Assembly (NCBI GenBank): GCA_964057225.1
Contig: OZ059894.1
Span: 10,984,131-11,048,130, forward strand
DNA from: Auanema rhodensis
Taxonomy: Eukaryota; Nematoda; Chromadorea; Rhabditida; Rhabditidae
Reading direction: 5' to 3'
DNA: 64,000 bases
The translations under genes and the position numbers were made by a program. A model generated the notes under the pieces. The model ran no database searches and had not been told where the DNA came from. It saw only the letters and a list, made by a program, of their open reading frames with translations. Of this stretch, positions 19,661 to 32,327 are shown piece after piece; the first letter of the stretch is position 1, and each line of letters starts with the position of its first letter.

Positions 19661-20810
19661 AAAAAAAAAATTTAAAAATAAAAATTTTTTAAATATCATT
19701 GTTTTTCCTCATAACTCGGTTTAAACTCGTTCTAACCCGTTGAAATACGTCTAGAAAGTCTTTATAACATGCATATGTATGATAGAACTTCATATTTATT
19801 GTAATAGAAAATTTTATTTTCAGACGTCTTGGTTAACAATGATATGTTTTACCCCCTTATAATTTTTATCATAATGTTCCTTATACGGAACGCTCAATGA
19901 AACTTGCTTCCAGAAAAATTTCTTTCTATTTTTTCTTCATATGTACGTAGATACTATAGAGAACTATGATAGAAAACTTTAACATTCACGAAATCATCAT
20001 TTCTCATTACGCTACGGAGGTTTAAAAAGCTGTGTTTTACCTTATAATAGACCGGAAAACCCTTGTGTTAAAACTGGACCGTTTTTACACATATAAAAAT
20101 GTCCCGTATTCGGGACCCTAATGTAACTTTTGATTCCCTATATTTTTTTTCATGAAATTTACAATCTACTGTAGAAAGAAGAATTATTTTTATAAAAACT
20201 GTAAATTTTTGAAAAATGAAAACAAAACGAAAACAAAAACAACTTTTTTTTGAACATTTTCTCACACAAGGGTCCTCCCTTACCTACTTTTTTTCTCATT
20301 ACTCGTTTCAACCTCATCCGATCACTCTGCAAACATGTTTAATCGTTCTAACTTGTTGAAATACGTCTTAAAAGTCTAAACAACATGCATATGCATAATA
20401 GAAACCACCCGAATAGGCCCCCACGCACTAAACGAGATATATACATTACCAGTATAGTAATAGAACACATATTGAAGATTAATTCCATAAGAACAATTTA
20501 TTGACGTAGAGAATGTTTGTTCCGAAAAACTACAATATTAAACTATAAAAGTAACAAAAGCGTAGAGGCAGCAAAGACATGAATAAACATAAATGTAAAT
20601 ACAGAATTACCAGGTAGTACATAAGTATGACAAAAAATTATAAGAAAGCCATGACAATAGAAGGTTTGTGAACAAATGAGAGGTACATCTTTGATCGTAT
20701 AGTCATTTCTAAACCGTTCGTATGCTGCAGCATCGTCATAAGCGTCATTCAAGTTGAATTTCCATGTGTACTACACGATTTTCATTCTTATTGTTACATT
20801 CTTTCCCTGA

Positions 20811-20999
20811 GGGAATGGGCCGTTCCCGCCAGCAGTGCAAGAGCGGGTCGACCCGTGAGGTGGAGCTAGCAAGCCAGCATCTACCTCAAGTCTCAAAAAT
20901 CGGTTAACCTTATTGTGAACCAATGGAACACATATCGAAGGTTAATTCGATAAGAACGATTACTACACTTTGATCTTAGCCAAAAGGCCGAGAAGCGAT
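20811..20999 (-). ncRNA. U2: U2 snRNA, unit 6
   Basis: Complete consensus copy. Confidence 0.95.
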
Positions 21000-21440
21000 A
21001 CAGCATAGCCATGAGTATCAAAGACATCAAGCAAATGTATCGTACTTGTTACGAGTGCACTCTCTCATTTGAATATAAAAGTGTGGTTTGACAATCTTGA
21101 CTGTACAGGTCATAAATGGCTCATATAAACTGTGGATTTACTCAACTTTTGGACTTATTTTTTTCTTATTCGAAGCGCTGCACTTTTTTCTATTCTTTTT
21201 ATTCAAATACTTGTATATAGTTTTATATGTACGGTTGCAAAGTTTCCGAATATTTTATATATTTTTATACAATAATTAGGAGAAGGTTAATACAATGAAA
21301 TCTCCCAACTTTACAGTGTTTGTATTGCTTACAGTATCTAGAACAACCACTCTTGTAATATTAGAGCACATATCAATCAACAACTTTTTCTAGTTATCAA
21401 AGCTTTTTTATTTCTTCAAGATATTTCAAATAAAATATAA

Positions 21441-21560
21441 AAGCTTACGACACCCGGGATTCCCAAGCCGTCTCCGATCCAAGTACTAACCGGGCCCAAC
21501 GTTGCTTGACTTGCCAGATCGGACGGGATGGCGTACTTTCAACGTGGTATGGTCGTAAGC
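21441..21560 (-). rRNA. 5S: 5S rRNA, unit 6 copy a
   Basis: Consensus body. Confidence 0.97.
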
Positions 21561-21800
21561 AATGTTATATTCTTCATTATCAGTTATATCACTCTAAATC
21601 TTGTTGTTAATAGTTAGGACCACAAAGAAAACAACAGGAACAGTAACAAATGAAATGCCCAAACTTTACAGTGTTCGAGTTATTTACAGTATCTAAGACT
21701 ACCTCTGTCGTGTTATTAGAGCAAACATTCGATTAACAACAACTTTTTTTTAGTTATCAAAGCTTTTTTATTTCTTCAAAAAATTTCAAATAAAATATAA

Positions 21801-21920
21801 AAGCTTACGACACCCGGGATTCCCAAGCCGTCTCCGATCCAAGTACTAACCTGGCCCAACGTTGCTTGACTTGCCAGATCGGACGGGATGGCGTACTTTC
21901 AACGTGGTATGGTCGTAAGC
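21801..21920 (-). rRNA. 5S: 5S rRNA, unit 6 copy b
   Basis: C69A; last copy in the window with this change. Confidence 0.97.
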
Positions 21921-22062
21921 AATGTCATATTCTTCATTATCAGTTATATCACTCTAAATCTTGTTGTTAATAGATACGACCACAAAGAAAACAACAGGAA
22001 CAGTAACAATAACAAAAAAAATTTTTTTTTCACCTATGTGTCTAAAGGTTAGCCATGTATCC

Positions 22063-22098
<36 letters not shown>

Positions 22099-23275
22099 AC
22101 AGTAAAAAGTCCAATCAAGAGAGAAATTTTTTCAACACATAGTTGTTTTTTTTTTAAATATCATTGTTTTTCCTCATAACTCGGTTTAAACTCGTTCTAA
22201 CCCGTTGAAATACGTCTAGAAAGTCTTTATAACATGCATATGTATGATAGAACTTCATATTTATTGTAATAGAAAATTTTATTTTCAGACGTCTTGGTTA
22301 ACAATGATATGTTTTACCCCGTTATAATTTTTATCATAATGTTCCTTATACGGAACGCTCAATGAAACTTGCTTCCAGAAAAATTTCTTTCTATTTTTTC
22401 TTCATATGTACGTAGATACTATAGAGAACTATGATAGAAAACTTTAACATTCACGAAATCATCATTTCTCATTACGCTACGGAGGTTTAAAAAGCTGTGT
22501 TTTACCTTATAATAGACCGGAAAACCCTTGTGTTAAAACTGGACCGTTTTTACACATATAAAAATGTCCCGTATTCGGGACCCTAATGTAACTTTTGATT
22601 CCCTATATTTTTTTTCATGAAATTTACAATCTACTGTAGAAAGAAGAATTATTTTTATAAAAACTGTAAATTTTTGAAAAATGAAAACAAAACGAAAACA
22701 AAAACAACTTTTTTTTGAACATTTTCTCACACAAGGGTCCCCCCTTACCTACTTTTTTTCTCATTACTCGTTTCAACCTCATCCGATCACTCTGCAAACA
22801 TGTTTAATCGTTCTAACTTGTTGAAATACGTCTTAAAAGTCTAAACAACATGCATATGCATAATAGAAACCACCCGAATAGGCCCCCACGCACTAAACGA
22901 GATATATACATTACCAGTATAGTAATAGAACACATATTGAAGATTAATTCGATAAGAACAATTTATTGACGTAGAGAATGTTTGTTCCGAAAAACTACAA
23001 TATTAAACTATAAAAGTAACAAAAGCGTAGAGGCAGCAAAGACATGAATAAACATAAATGTAAATACAGAATTACCAGGTAGTACATAAGTATGACAAAA
23101 AATTATAAGAAAGCCATGAAAATAGAAGGTTTGTGAACAAATGAGAGGTACATCTTTGATCGTATAGTCATTTCTAAACCGTTCGTATGCTGCAGCATCG
23201 TCATAAGCGTCACTCAAGTTGAATTTCCATGTGTACTACACGATTTTCATTCTTATTGTTACATTCTTTCCCTGA

Positions 23276-23464
23276 GGGAATGGGCCGTTCCCGCCAGCAG
23301 TGCAAGAGCGGGTCGACCCGTGAGGTGGAGCTAGCAAGCCAGCATCTACCTCAAGTCTCAAAAATCGGTTAACCTTATTGTGAACCAATGGAACACATAT
23401 CGAAGGTTAATTCGATAAGAACGATTACTACACTTTGATCTTAGCCAAAAGGCCGAGAAGCGAT
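23276..23464 (-). ncRNA. U2: U2 snRNA, unit 7
   Basis: Complete consensus copy. Confidence 0.95.
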
Positions 23465-23905
23465 ACAGCATAGCCATGAGTATCAAAGACATCAAGCAAA
23501 TGTATCGTACTTGTTACGAGTGCACTCTCTCATTTGAATATAAAAGTGTGGTTTGACAATCTTGACTGTACAGGTCATAAATGGCTCATATAAACTGTGG
23601 ATTTACTCAACTTTTGGACTTATTTTTTTCTTATTCGAAGCGCTGCACTTTTTTCTATTCTTTTTATTCAAATACTTGTATATAGTTTTATATGTACGGT
23701 TGCAAAGTTTCCGAATATTTTATATATTTTTATACAATAACTAGGAGAAGGTTAATACAATGAAATCTCCCAACTTTACAGTGTTTGTATTGCTTACAGT
23801 ATCTAGAACAACCACTCTTGTAATATTAGAGCACATATCAATCAACAACTTTTTCTAGTTATCAAAGCTTTTTTATTTCTTCAAGATATTTCAAATAAAA
23901 TATAA

Positions 23906-24025
23906 AAGCTTACGACACCCGGGATTCCCAAGCCGTCTCCGATCCAAGTACTAACCGGGCCCAACGTTGCTTGACTTGCCAGATCGGACGGGATGGCGTA
24001 CTTTCAACGTGGTATGGTCGTAAGC
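23906..24025 (-). rRNA. 5S: 5S rRNA, unit 7 copy a
   Basis: Consensus body. Confidence 0.97.
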
Positions 24026-24265
24026 AATGTTATATTCTTCATTATCAGTTATATCACTCTAAATCTTGTTGTTAATAGTTAGGACCACAAAGAAAACAAC
24101 AGGAACAGTAACAAATGAAATGCCCAAACTTTACAGTGTTCGAGTTATTTACAGTATCTAAGACTACCTCTGTCGTGTTATTAGAGCAAACATTCGATTA
24201 ACAACAACTTTTTTTTAGTTATCAAAGCTTTTTTATTTCTTCAAAAAATTTCAAATAAAATATAA

Positions 24266-24385
24266 AAGCTTACGACACCCGGGATTCCCAAGCCGTCTCC
24301 GATCCAAGTACTAACCGGCCCCAACGTTGCTTGACTTGCCAGATCGGACGGGATGGCGTACTTTCAACGTGGTATGGTCGTAAGC
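24266..24385 (-). rRNA. 5S: 5S rRNA, unit 7 copy b
   Basis: C67G, as in unit 4 copy b. Confidence 0.97.
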
Positions 24386-25720
24386 AATGTCATATTCTTC
24401 ATTATCAGTTATATCACTCTAAATCTTGTTGTTAATAGATACGACCACAAAGAAAACAACAGGAACAGTAACAATAACAAAAAAAATTTTTTTTTCACCT
24501 ATGTGTCTAAAGGTTAGCCATGTATCCGTTTATATATATATCAACAGTAAAAAGTCCAATCAAGAGAGAAATTTTTTCAACACATAGTTGTTTTTTTTTT
24601 AAATATCATTGTTTTTCCTCATAACTCGGTTTAAACTCGTTCTAACCCGTTGAAATACGTCTAGAAAGTCTTTATAACATGCATATGTATGATAGAACTT
24701 CATATTTATTGTAATAGAAAATTTTATTTTCAGACGTCTTGGTTAACAATGATATGTTTTACCCCCTTATAATTTTTATCATAATGTTCCTTATACGGAA
24801 CGCTCAATGAAACTTGCTTCCAGAAAAATTTCTTTCTATTTTTTCTTCATATGTACGTAGATACTATAGAGAACTATGATAGAAAACTTTAACATTCACG
24901 AAATCATCATTTCTCATTACGCTACGGAGGTTTAAAAAGCTGTGTTTTACCTTATAATAGACCGGAAAACCCTTGTGTTAAAACTGGACCGTTTTTACAC
25001 ATATAAAAATGTCCCGTATTCGGGACCCTAATGTAACTTTTGATTCCCTATATTTTTTTTCATGAAATTTACAATCTACTGTAGAAAGAAGAATTATTTT
25101 TATAAAAACTGTAAATTTTTGAAAAATGAAAACAAAACGAAAACAAAAACAACTTTTTTTTGAACATTTTCTCACACAAGGGTCCCCCCTTACCTACTTT
25201 TTTTCTCATTACTCGTTTCAACCTCATCCGATCACTCTGCAAACATGTTTAATCGTTCTAACTTGTTGAAATACGTCTTAAAAGTCTGAACAACATGCAT
25301 ATGCATAATAGAAACCACCCGAATAGGCCCCCACGCACTAAACGAGATATATACATTACCAGTATAGTAATAGAACACATATTGAAGATTAATTCGATAA
25401 GAACAATTTATTGACGTAGAGAATGTTTGTTCCGAAAAACTACAATATTAAACTATAAAAGTAACAAAAGCGTAGAGGCAGCAAAGACATGAATAAACAT
25501 AAATGTAAATACAGAATTACCAGGTAGTACATAAGTATGACAAAAAATTATAAGAAAGCCATGAAAATAGAAGGTTTGTGAACAAATGAGAGGTACATCT
25601 TTGATCGTATAGTCATTTCTAAACCGTTCGTATGCTGCAGCATCGTCATAAGCGTCACTCAAGTTGAATTTCCATGTGTACTACACGATTTTCATTCTTA
25701 TTGTTACATTCTTTCCCTGA

Positions 25721-25872
25721 GGGAATGGGCCGTTCCCGCCAGCAGTGCAAGAGCGGGTCGACCCGTGAGGTGGAGCTAGCAAGCCAGCATCTACCTCAAG
25801 TCTCAAAAATCGGTTAACCTTATTGTGAACCAATGGAACACATATCGAAGGTTAATTCGATAAGAACGATTA
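25721..25872 (-). pseudogene. U2: U2 snRNA 3' part, split by Utopia copy 2
   Basis: Contains nt 38-189, same breakpoint as in unit 5. Confidence 0.95.
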
Positions 25873-28517
25873 ATGGTTTATTGAATAACTAATGTTATGA
25901 TACAATAACTAACCAATAAGAAAGAGCCCAGAACCGGGGAGACGGTCTTACCAGTACAACTTCAAACAGCAAGTGATTAAAAAGTACATAATAAGACAGA
26001 TTACCAACAGGGGCTAAAACAACTCAAGAGTCGGGGGAGTGGGTTAAAAAAGTAATGAATAACAAAAAAAAAAAAAATGAATACTAAAGCAGAACAATGA
26101 AAATTAAATATCAAGTACCGCTATGATCAGACAATTTGAGTGCCTACGGCAATGGTGTTAAAAATAAACAACAAAATACATGTACCAATGAAGGTCAGAA
26201 AGAAAGAAAAAAAGACAAAAATAAGTAATACAAAAAGTAAATACATTACAATCGAATCACAAACAAGTCAATGGATAATTTCTTCTTCATACTGGCTTAC
26301 ACCAGAAACATGTTCCACGTAGATATTCCTGGCCCACTTGATGGTATCGGCGACGACGAGCTTCTCCATTAGCCGGTTGTAGTGGCTGCTGATCTTGAGT
26401 GATCGAAGGGCTTGTCCGTTGAGCGGGTCCATAGTTCCAAGCATTCCTACGACATACGCTTCTACACTAGTCTTATAACCAAGACATTGGTATTGGCTGG
26501 CTATGTCAGCATATTTCCTCTCCTTTATCATACGCGCGGCTATCATGGCTTGTCGGCGGTTTTCATAGCTCACTGTAACATCAACGATACTATAGTGTTT
26601 TGCGTCATGATTGACCACTACTATGTCAGGTCGGAGTGTACTATTAATGCCAGGAAGAGGCTGGTTAGTGTAAACTTCTCCGTTTTTAGGCTCTGGCAGT
26701 GCTTTGATAAGACGGTCCACGATGTTGTTGTGGCGGAGTTGGATTGCTCTCGTGTGAGAGTGGCAGTGTCCAAGAACATGTGCAGCAGTTTCGTTGGAGT
26801 AACTACACCTGCGGCACTGTTTGTTTCCTTCTCCGTGTCTTCTACAGCCATTGAGCTGGAGAGTATTGAGTCGAGCCTTGTGGATGAATCGCCAATCAGC
26901 AAACCGTATGAAATCTCCCTTCGCCATAAAGTGATTGGACGCTTTGTTGAGCATTGTGACATCAAAGACTTTCCCTTGATCCGGTTTTTGAAGAAGGATC
27001 CGAAGGTCTTTCAGCCATAATGCACGTCGCAGGCTTCTGTGGCATAGTGAAGGTGTTAACAGTTGGTTGTTTAGATTGAGTTCTAAACCACTTTCGAGGC
27101 ATGTCCAGTTAGCGTTGATGAGTTTCTTGAGTTGACGCATTGCTACTCTTACTCTAGTCCAGATGGAGGAAACATCAGATGTTTCGGTGTCGAAAATGCC
27201 ATCAACGGAACCGTTGTAATATGCAGCTGTCTCATCGTTACTGGCTTGACGTTTAATCCTTTTTGATGCTACTTTTTTTGAGTCTTGATGCGCAATATCA
27301 GCTACTACAAGATCAGATGACTTCAAAAGTTGGTAGGCATGAGTGACTTCACAGACGTCTGACAGGTGTTGGAGTCGAGAGAGACCAAGTCCGCCGTAGT
27401 TAGTTGGCAGGTAGATTGGTTCAGCACTGGCGTTTGGAGGATAGTGCATCCATCTACGGGCACAACGTTTGAGTTCTTTGTCAAAGGCGACTAGTTTACT
27501 CTTTGGGACGTGGCCATTCGTCATATGAAAATTAAGGCAGGGCATCAGGAAGGTGCGTACTGCGTCAGCTTTCTGCCATTCAGCAAGTAAGGATTTGTCA
27601 ATTTTTTCCAAGTGTTGACTCATAATATTCACTGTTGGAACCGCAGACTTATGTAAATGCATTCCAGTAGGGATTCCCAGGTGGGAGTAGCTGTCAAATT
27701 TGCTAAGAGCGGGTAGAGAGCAGCTCTGAAGCATGTATGAAGCTGTTGATATTTTCCCTTTGTCGATCGTCAAAGTGGCGCATTTCGCTGGTTTGAAGGT
27801 TAAGCCTGTGAAATTAGCCGCATTTGATGCTGCGTCCAACATTTTCTGTAGATCTTCTGATGATGAGGAGACCAGGGCAAGGTCATCGGCGTACGCTAGC
27901 ACAGCGATGTTGTGGTTGTGTAGCTTATAGCCTGTAGAAGTTTCCAAGATGGTTTTAATTAGAGGTTCAATGGCAAGGTTGAACAGGATTGGAGATAGTG
28001 GGGATCCTTGTAACACACCTGCGTGAACTGGGATGGTCGAAGTGAGTCCGGATCCTGTCTGGATTCTTGTAGAGGCATCTGTGTATAGAGCTCGTACTCG
28101 GGATATTGAGGCTTCAGCCATTCCTGACCATCTTAGAACGTCTAGCAGAGTTTCGTGTGGCAGCGATCCAAAAGCGTTTGCGAGATCAAGCCAAGCAATT
28201 GCAATTTTCTCACGTTTACGTTTAGCGTCTGCAATGGTACTTTGCAACAAAAAGTTGTGTTCCATGCATCCAGCTTTGGCCACAAAGCCCTTTTGGGAGG
28301 GAGAAAGTCTTTTTTCTGCTCTTGCCCATGTTAGCAGTCGATGCGTAAGACAAGCTGAGTACGTCTTACCAATTGTGCACGAAAGTGCTATTGGTCGCCA
28401 GTTGTTAATGTCAGCTTTATCACCTTTCTTATGGATGAGGACGGTGGTCGACTCTTTCCAGGAAAAAGGGATGTGTCCTAGCTTGTGTACGGTGTTAAAA
28501 ATCGCAAATAAAAATTA
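25873..28517 (-). mobile_element. Utopia-like element, copy 2, 5'-truncated
   Basis: Same 3' junction, same 5' truncation and same A/T-rich 5' join as copy 1, with an identical predicted protein. It is therefore a copy made by array duplication, not a second transposition. Confidence 0.88.
26268..28514 (-). CDS. Reverse transcriptase / restriction-like endonuclease polyprotein, 5'-truncated (copy 2)
   Basis: The 671 residues from the Met at 28283 are identical to copy 1, including AYADD, the CCHC finger and RPD/D. The frame opens at 28514 in the RT fingers without a native start. With no promoter or 5' end, expression would depend on read-through from outside. Confidence 0.92.
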   Translation of the reverse strand, partial: FLFAIFNTVHKLGHIPFSWKESTTVLIHKKGDKADINNWRPIALSCTIGKTYSACLTHRLLTWARAEKRLSPSQKGFVAKAGCMEHNFLLQSTIADAKRKREKIAIAWLDLANAFGSLPHETLLDVLRWSGMAEASISRVRALYTDASTRIQTGSGLTSTIPVHAGVLQGSPLSPILFNLAIEPLIKTILETSTGYKLHNHNIAVLAYADDLALVSSSSEDLQKMLDAASNAANFTGLTFKPAKCATLTIDKGKISTASYMLQSCSLPALSKFDSYSHLGIPTGMHLHKSAVPTVNIMSQHLEKIDKSLLAEWQKADAVRTFLMPCLNFHMTNGHVPKSKLVAFDKELKRCARRWMHYPPNASAEPIYLPTNYGGLGLSRLQHLSDVCEVTHAYQLLKSSDLVVADIAHQDSKKVASKRIKRQASNDETAAYYNGSVDGIFDTETSDVSSIWTRVRVAMRQLKKLINANWTCLESGLELNLNNQLLTPSLCHRSLRRALWLKDLRILLQKPDQGKVFDVTMLNKASNHFMAKGDFIRFADWRFIHKARLNTLQLNGCRRHGEGNKQCRRCSYSNETAAHVLGHCHSHTRAIQLRHNNIVDRLIKALPEPKNGEVYTNQPLPGINSTLRPDIVVVNHDAKHYSIVDVTVSYENRRQAMIAARMIKERKYADIASQYQCLGYKTSVEAYVVGMLGTMDPLNGQALRSLKISSHYNRLMEKLVVADTIKWARNIYVEHVSGVSQYEEEIIH

Positions 28518-29667
28518 AAAAAAAAAATTTAAAAATAAAAATTTTTTAAATATCATTGTTTTTCCTCATAACTCGGTTTAAACTCGTTCTAACCCGTTGA
28601 AATACGTCTAGAAAGTCTTTATAACATGCATATGTATGATAGAACTTCATATTTATTGTAATAGAAAATTTTATTTTCAGACGTCTTGGTTAACAATGAT
28701 ATGTTTTACCCCCTTATAATTTTTATCATAATGTTCCTTATACGGAACGCTCAATGAAACTTGCTTCCAGAAAAATTTCTTTCTATTTTTTCTTCATATG
28801 TACGTAGATACTATAGAGAACTATGATAGAAAACTTTAACATTCACGAAATCATCATTTCTCATTACGCTACGGAGGTTTAAAAAGCTGTGTTTTACCTT
28901 ATAATAGACCGGAAAACCCTTGTGTTAAAACTGGACCGTTTTTACACATATAAAAATGTCCCGTATTCGGGACCCTAATGTAACTTTTGATTCCCTATAT
29001 TTTTTTTCATGAAATTTACAATCTACTGTAGAAAGAAGAATTATTTTTATAAAAACTGTAAATTTTTGAAAAATGAAAACAAAACGAAAACAAAAACAAC
29101 TTTTTTTTGAACATTTTCTCACACAAGGGTCCCCCCTTACCTACTTTTTTTCTCATTACTCGTTTCAACCTCATCCGATCACTCTGCAAACATGTTTAAT
29201 CGTTCTAACTTGTTGAAATACGTCTTAAAAGTCTAAACAACATGCATATGCATAATAGAAACCACCCGAATAGGCCCCCACGCACTAAACGAGATATATA
29301 CATTACCAGTATAGTAATAGAACACATATTGAAGATTAATTCGATAAGAACAATTTATTGACGTAGAGAATGTTTGTTCCGAAAAACTACAATATTAAAC
29401 TATAAAAGTAACAAAAGCGTAGAGGCAGCAAAGACATGAATAAACATAAATGTAAATACAGAATTACCAGGTAGTACATAAGTATGACAAAAAATTATAA
29501 GAAAGCCATGAAAATAGAAGGTTTGTGAACAAATGAGAGGTACATCTTTGATCGTATAGTCATTTCTAAACCGTTCGTATGCTGCAGCATCGTCATAAGC
29601 GTCACTCAAGTTGAATTTCCATGTGTACTACACGATTTTCATTCTTATTGTTACATTCTTTCCCTGA

Positions 29668-29856
29668 GGGAATGGGCCGTTCCCGCCAGCAGTGCAAGAG
29701 CGGGTCGACCCGTGAGGTGGAGCTAGCAAGCCAGCATCTACCTCAAGTCTCAAAAATCGGTTAACCTTATTGTGAACCAATGGAACACATATCGAAGGTT
29801 AATTCGATAAGAACGATTACTACACTTTGATCTTAGCCAAAAGGCCGAGAAGCGAT
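29668..29856 (-). ncRNA. U2: U2 snRNA, unit 9
   Basis: Complete consensus copy. Confidence 0.95.
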
Positions 29857-30297
29857 ACAGCATAGCCATGAGTATCAAAGACATCAAGCAAATGTATCGT
29901 ACTTGTTACGAGTGCACTCTCTCATTTGAATATAAAAGTGTGGTTTGACAATCTTGACTGTACAGGTCATAAATGGCTCATATAAACTGTGGATTTACTC
30001 AACTTTTGGACTTATTTTTTTCTTATTCGAAGCGCTGCACTTTTTTCTATTCTTTTTATTCAAATACTTGTATATAGTTTTATATGTACGGTTGCAAAGT
30101 TTCCGAATATTTTATATATTTTTATACAATAATTAGGAGAAGGTTAATACAATGAAATCTCCCAACTTTACAGTGTTTGTATTGCTTACAGTATCTAGAA
30201 CAACCACTCTTGTAATATTAGAGCACATATCAATCAACAACTTTTTCTAGTTATCAAAGCTTTTTTATTTCTTCAAGATATTTCAAATAAAATATAA

Positions 30298-30417
30298 AAG
30301 CTTACGACACCCGGGATTCCCAAGCCGTCTCCGATCCAAGTACTAACCGGGCCCAACGTTGCTTGACTTGCCAGATCGGACGGGATGGCGTACTTTCAAC
30401 GTGGTATGGTCGTAAGC
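30298..30417 (-). rRNA. 5S: 5S rRNA, unit 9 copy a
   Basis: Consensus body. Confidence 0.97.
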
Positions 30418-30657
30418 AATGTTATATTCTTCATTATCAGTTATATCACTCTAAATCTTGTTGTTAATAGTTAGGACCACAAAGAAAACAACAGGAACAG
30501 TAACAAATGAAATGCCCAAACTTTACAGTGTTCGAGTTATTTACAGTATCTAAGACTACCTCTGTCGTGTTATTAGAGCAAACATTCGATTAACAACAAC
30601 TTTTTTTTAGTTATCAAAGCTTTTTTATTTCTTCAAAAAATTTCAAATAAAATATAA

Positions 30658-30777
30658 AAGCTTACGACACCCGGGATTCCCAAGCCGTCTCCGATCCAAG
30701 TACTAACCGGGCCCAACGTTGCTTGACTTGCCAGATCGGACGGGATGGCGTACTTTCAACGTGGTATGGTCGTAAGC
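30658..30777 (-). rRNA. 5S: 5S rRNA, unit 9 copy b
   Basis: Consensus at nt 67 and 69, like all later b copies. Confidence 0.97.
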
Positions 30778-30919
30778 AATGTCATATTCTTCATTATCAG
30801 TTATATCACTCTAAATCTTGTTGTTAATAGATACGACCACAAAGAAAACAACAGGAACAGTAACAATAACAAAAAAAATTTTTTTTTCACCTATGTGTCT
30901 AAAGGTTAGCCATGTATCC

Positions 30920-30961
<42 letters not shown>

Positions 30962-32138
30962 ACAGTAAAAAGTCCAATCAAGAGAGAAATTTTTTCAACA
31001 CATAGTTGTTTTTTTTTTAAATATCATTGTTTTTCCTCATAACTCGGTTTAAACTCGTTCTAACCCGTTGAAATACGTCTAGAAAGTCTTTATAACATGC
31101 ATATGTATGATAGAACTTCATATTTATTGTAATAGAAAATTTTATTTTCAGACGTCTTGGTTAACAATGATATGTTTTACCCCCTTATAATTTTTATCAT
31201 AATGTTCCTTATACGGAACGCTCAATGAAACTTGCTTCCAGAAAAATTTCTTTCTATTTTTTCTTCATATGTACGTAGATACTATAGAGAACTATGATAG
31301 AAAACTTTAACATTCACGAAATCATCATTTCTCATTACGCTACGGAGGTTTAAAAAGCTGTGTTTTACCTTATAATAGACCGGAAAACCCTTGTGTTAAA
31401 ACTGGACCGTTTTTACACATATAAAAATGTCCCGTATTCGGGACCCTAATGTAACTTTTGATTCCCTATATTTTTTTTCATGAAATTTACAATCTACTGT
31501 AGAAAGAAGAATTATTTTTATAAAAACTGTAAATTTTTGAAAAATGAAAACAAAACGAAAACAAAAACAACTTTTTTTTGAACATTTTCTCACACAAGGG
31601 TCCCCCCTTACCTACTTTTTTTCTCATTACTCGTTTCAACCTCATCCGATCACTCTGCAAACATGTTTAATCGTTCTAACTTGTTGAAATACGTCTTAAA
31701 AGTCTAAACAACATGCATATGCATAATAGAAACCACCCGAATAGGCCCCCACGCACTAAACGAGATATATACATTACCAGTATAGTAATAGAACACATAT
31801 TGAAGATTAATTCGATAAGAACAATTTATTGACGTAGAGAATGTTTGTTCCGAAAAACTACAATATTAAACTATAAAAGTAACAAAAGCGTAGAGGCAGC
31901 AAAGACATGAATAAACATAAATGTAAATACAGAATTACCAGGTAGTACATAAGTATGACAAAAAATTATAAGAAAGCCATGAAAATAGAAGGTTTGTGAA
32001 CAAATGAGAGGTACATCTTTGATCGTATAGTCATTTCTAAACCGTTCGTATGCTGCAGCATCGTCATAAGCGTCACTCAAGTTGAATTTCCATGTGTACT
32101 ACACGATTTTCATTCTTATTGTTACATTCTTTCCCTGA

Positions 32139-32327
32139 GGGAATGGGCCGTTCCCGCCAGCAGTGCAAGAGCGGGTCGACCCGTGAGGTGGAGCTAGCAA
32201 GCCAGCATCTACCTCAAGTCTCAAAAATCGGTTAACCTTATTGTGAACCAATGGAACACATATCGAAGGTTAATTCGATAAGAACGATTACTACACTTTG
32301 ATCTTAGCCAAAAGGCCGAGAAGCGAT
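32139..32327 (-). ncRNA. U2: U2 snRNA, unit 10
   Basis: Complete consensus copy. Confidence 0.95.

Larger units (their letters stand above)
15745..19690. repeat. Array unit 5, interrupted by Utopia copy 1 (3,946 bp)
   Basis: Normal spacer and U2 nt 38-189, then the retrotransposon, then a direct join to AAATATCATTG of the next unit. The U2 5' portion, its upstream region, both 5S genes and the TA tract are missing. Confidence 0.95.
19691..22155. repeat. Array unit 6 (2,465 bp)
   Basis: Complete unit starting right after Utopia copy 1. Its spacer carries a set of private changes (GGTCCTCCC, TTCCATAAG, ATGACAATAG, GTCATTCAAG) found together again only in unit 13, which also holds a Utopia copy. 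Confidence 0.95.
22156..24600. repeat. Array unit 7 (2,445 bp)
   Basis: Shortest intact two-5S unit, because the TA tract (about 24531-24540) is nearly lost. Sister of unit 4 by three shared changes. Confidence 0.95.
24601..28547. repeat. Array unit 8, interrupted by Utopia copy 2 (3,947 bp)
   Basis: Same structure and junctions as unit 5, 8,857 bp away. One base longer because an A run in the 3' UTR has 14 instead of 13 A. Confidence 0.95.
28548..31018. repeat. Array unit 9 (2,471 bp)
   Basis: Complete unit after Utopia copy 2. Unlike unit 6 it has the common spacer variants, so the duplication that copied units 4-5 into 7-8 did not extend across this spacer. First unit with a consensus 5S-b. 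Confidence 0.95.

Noticed and set aside
19176..19661. 161-codon plus-strand ORF opposite the RT region (also at 28033)
   Set aside because: Antisense shadow of the RT frame, which has conserved motifs.
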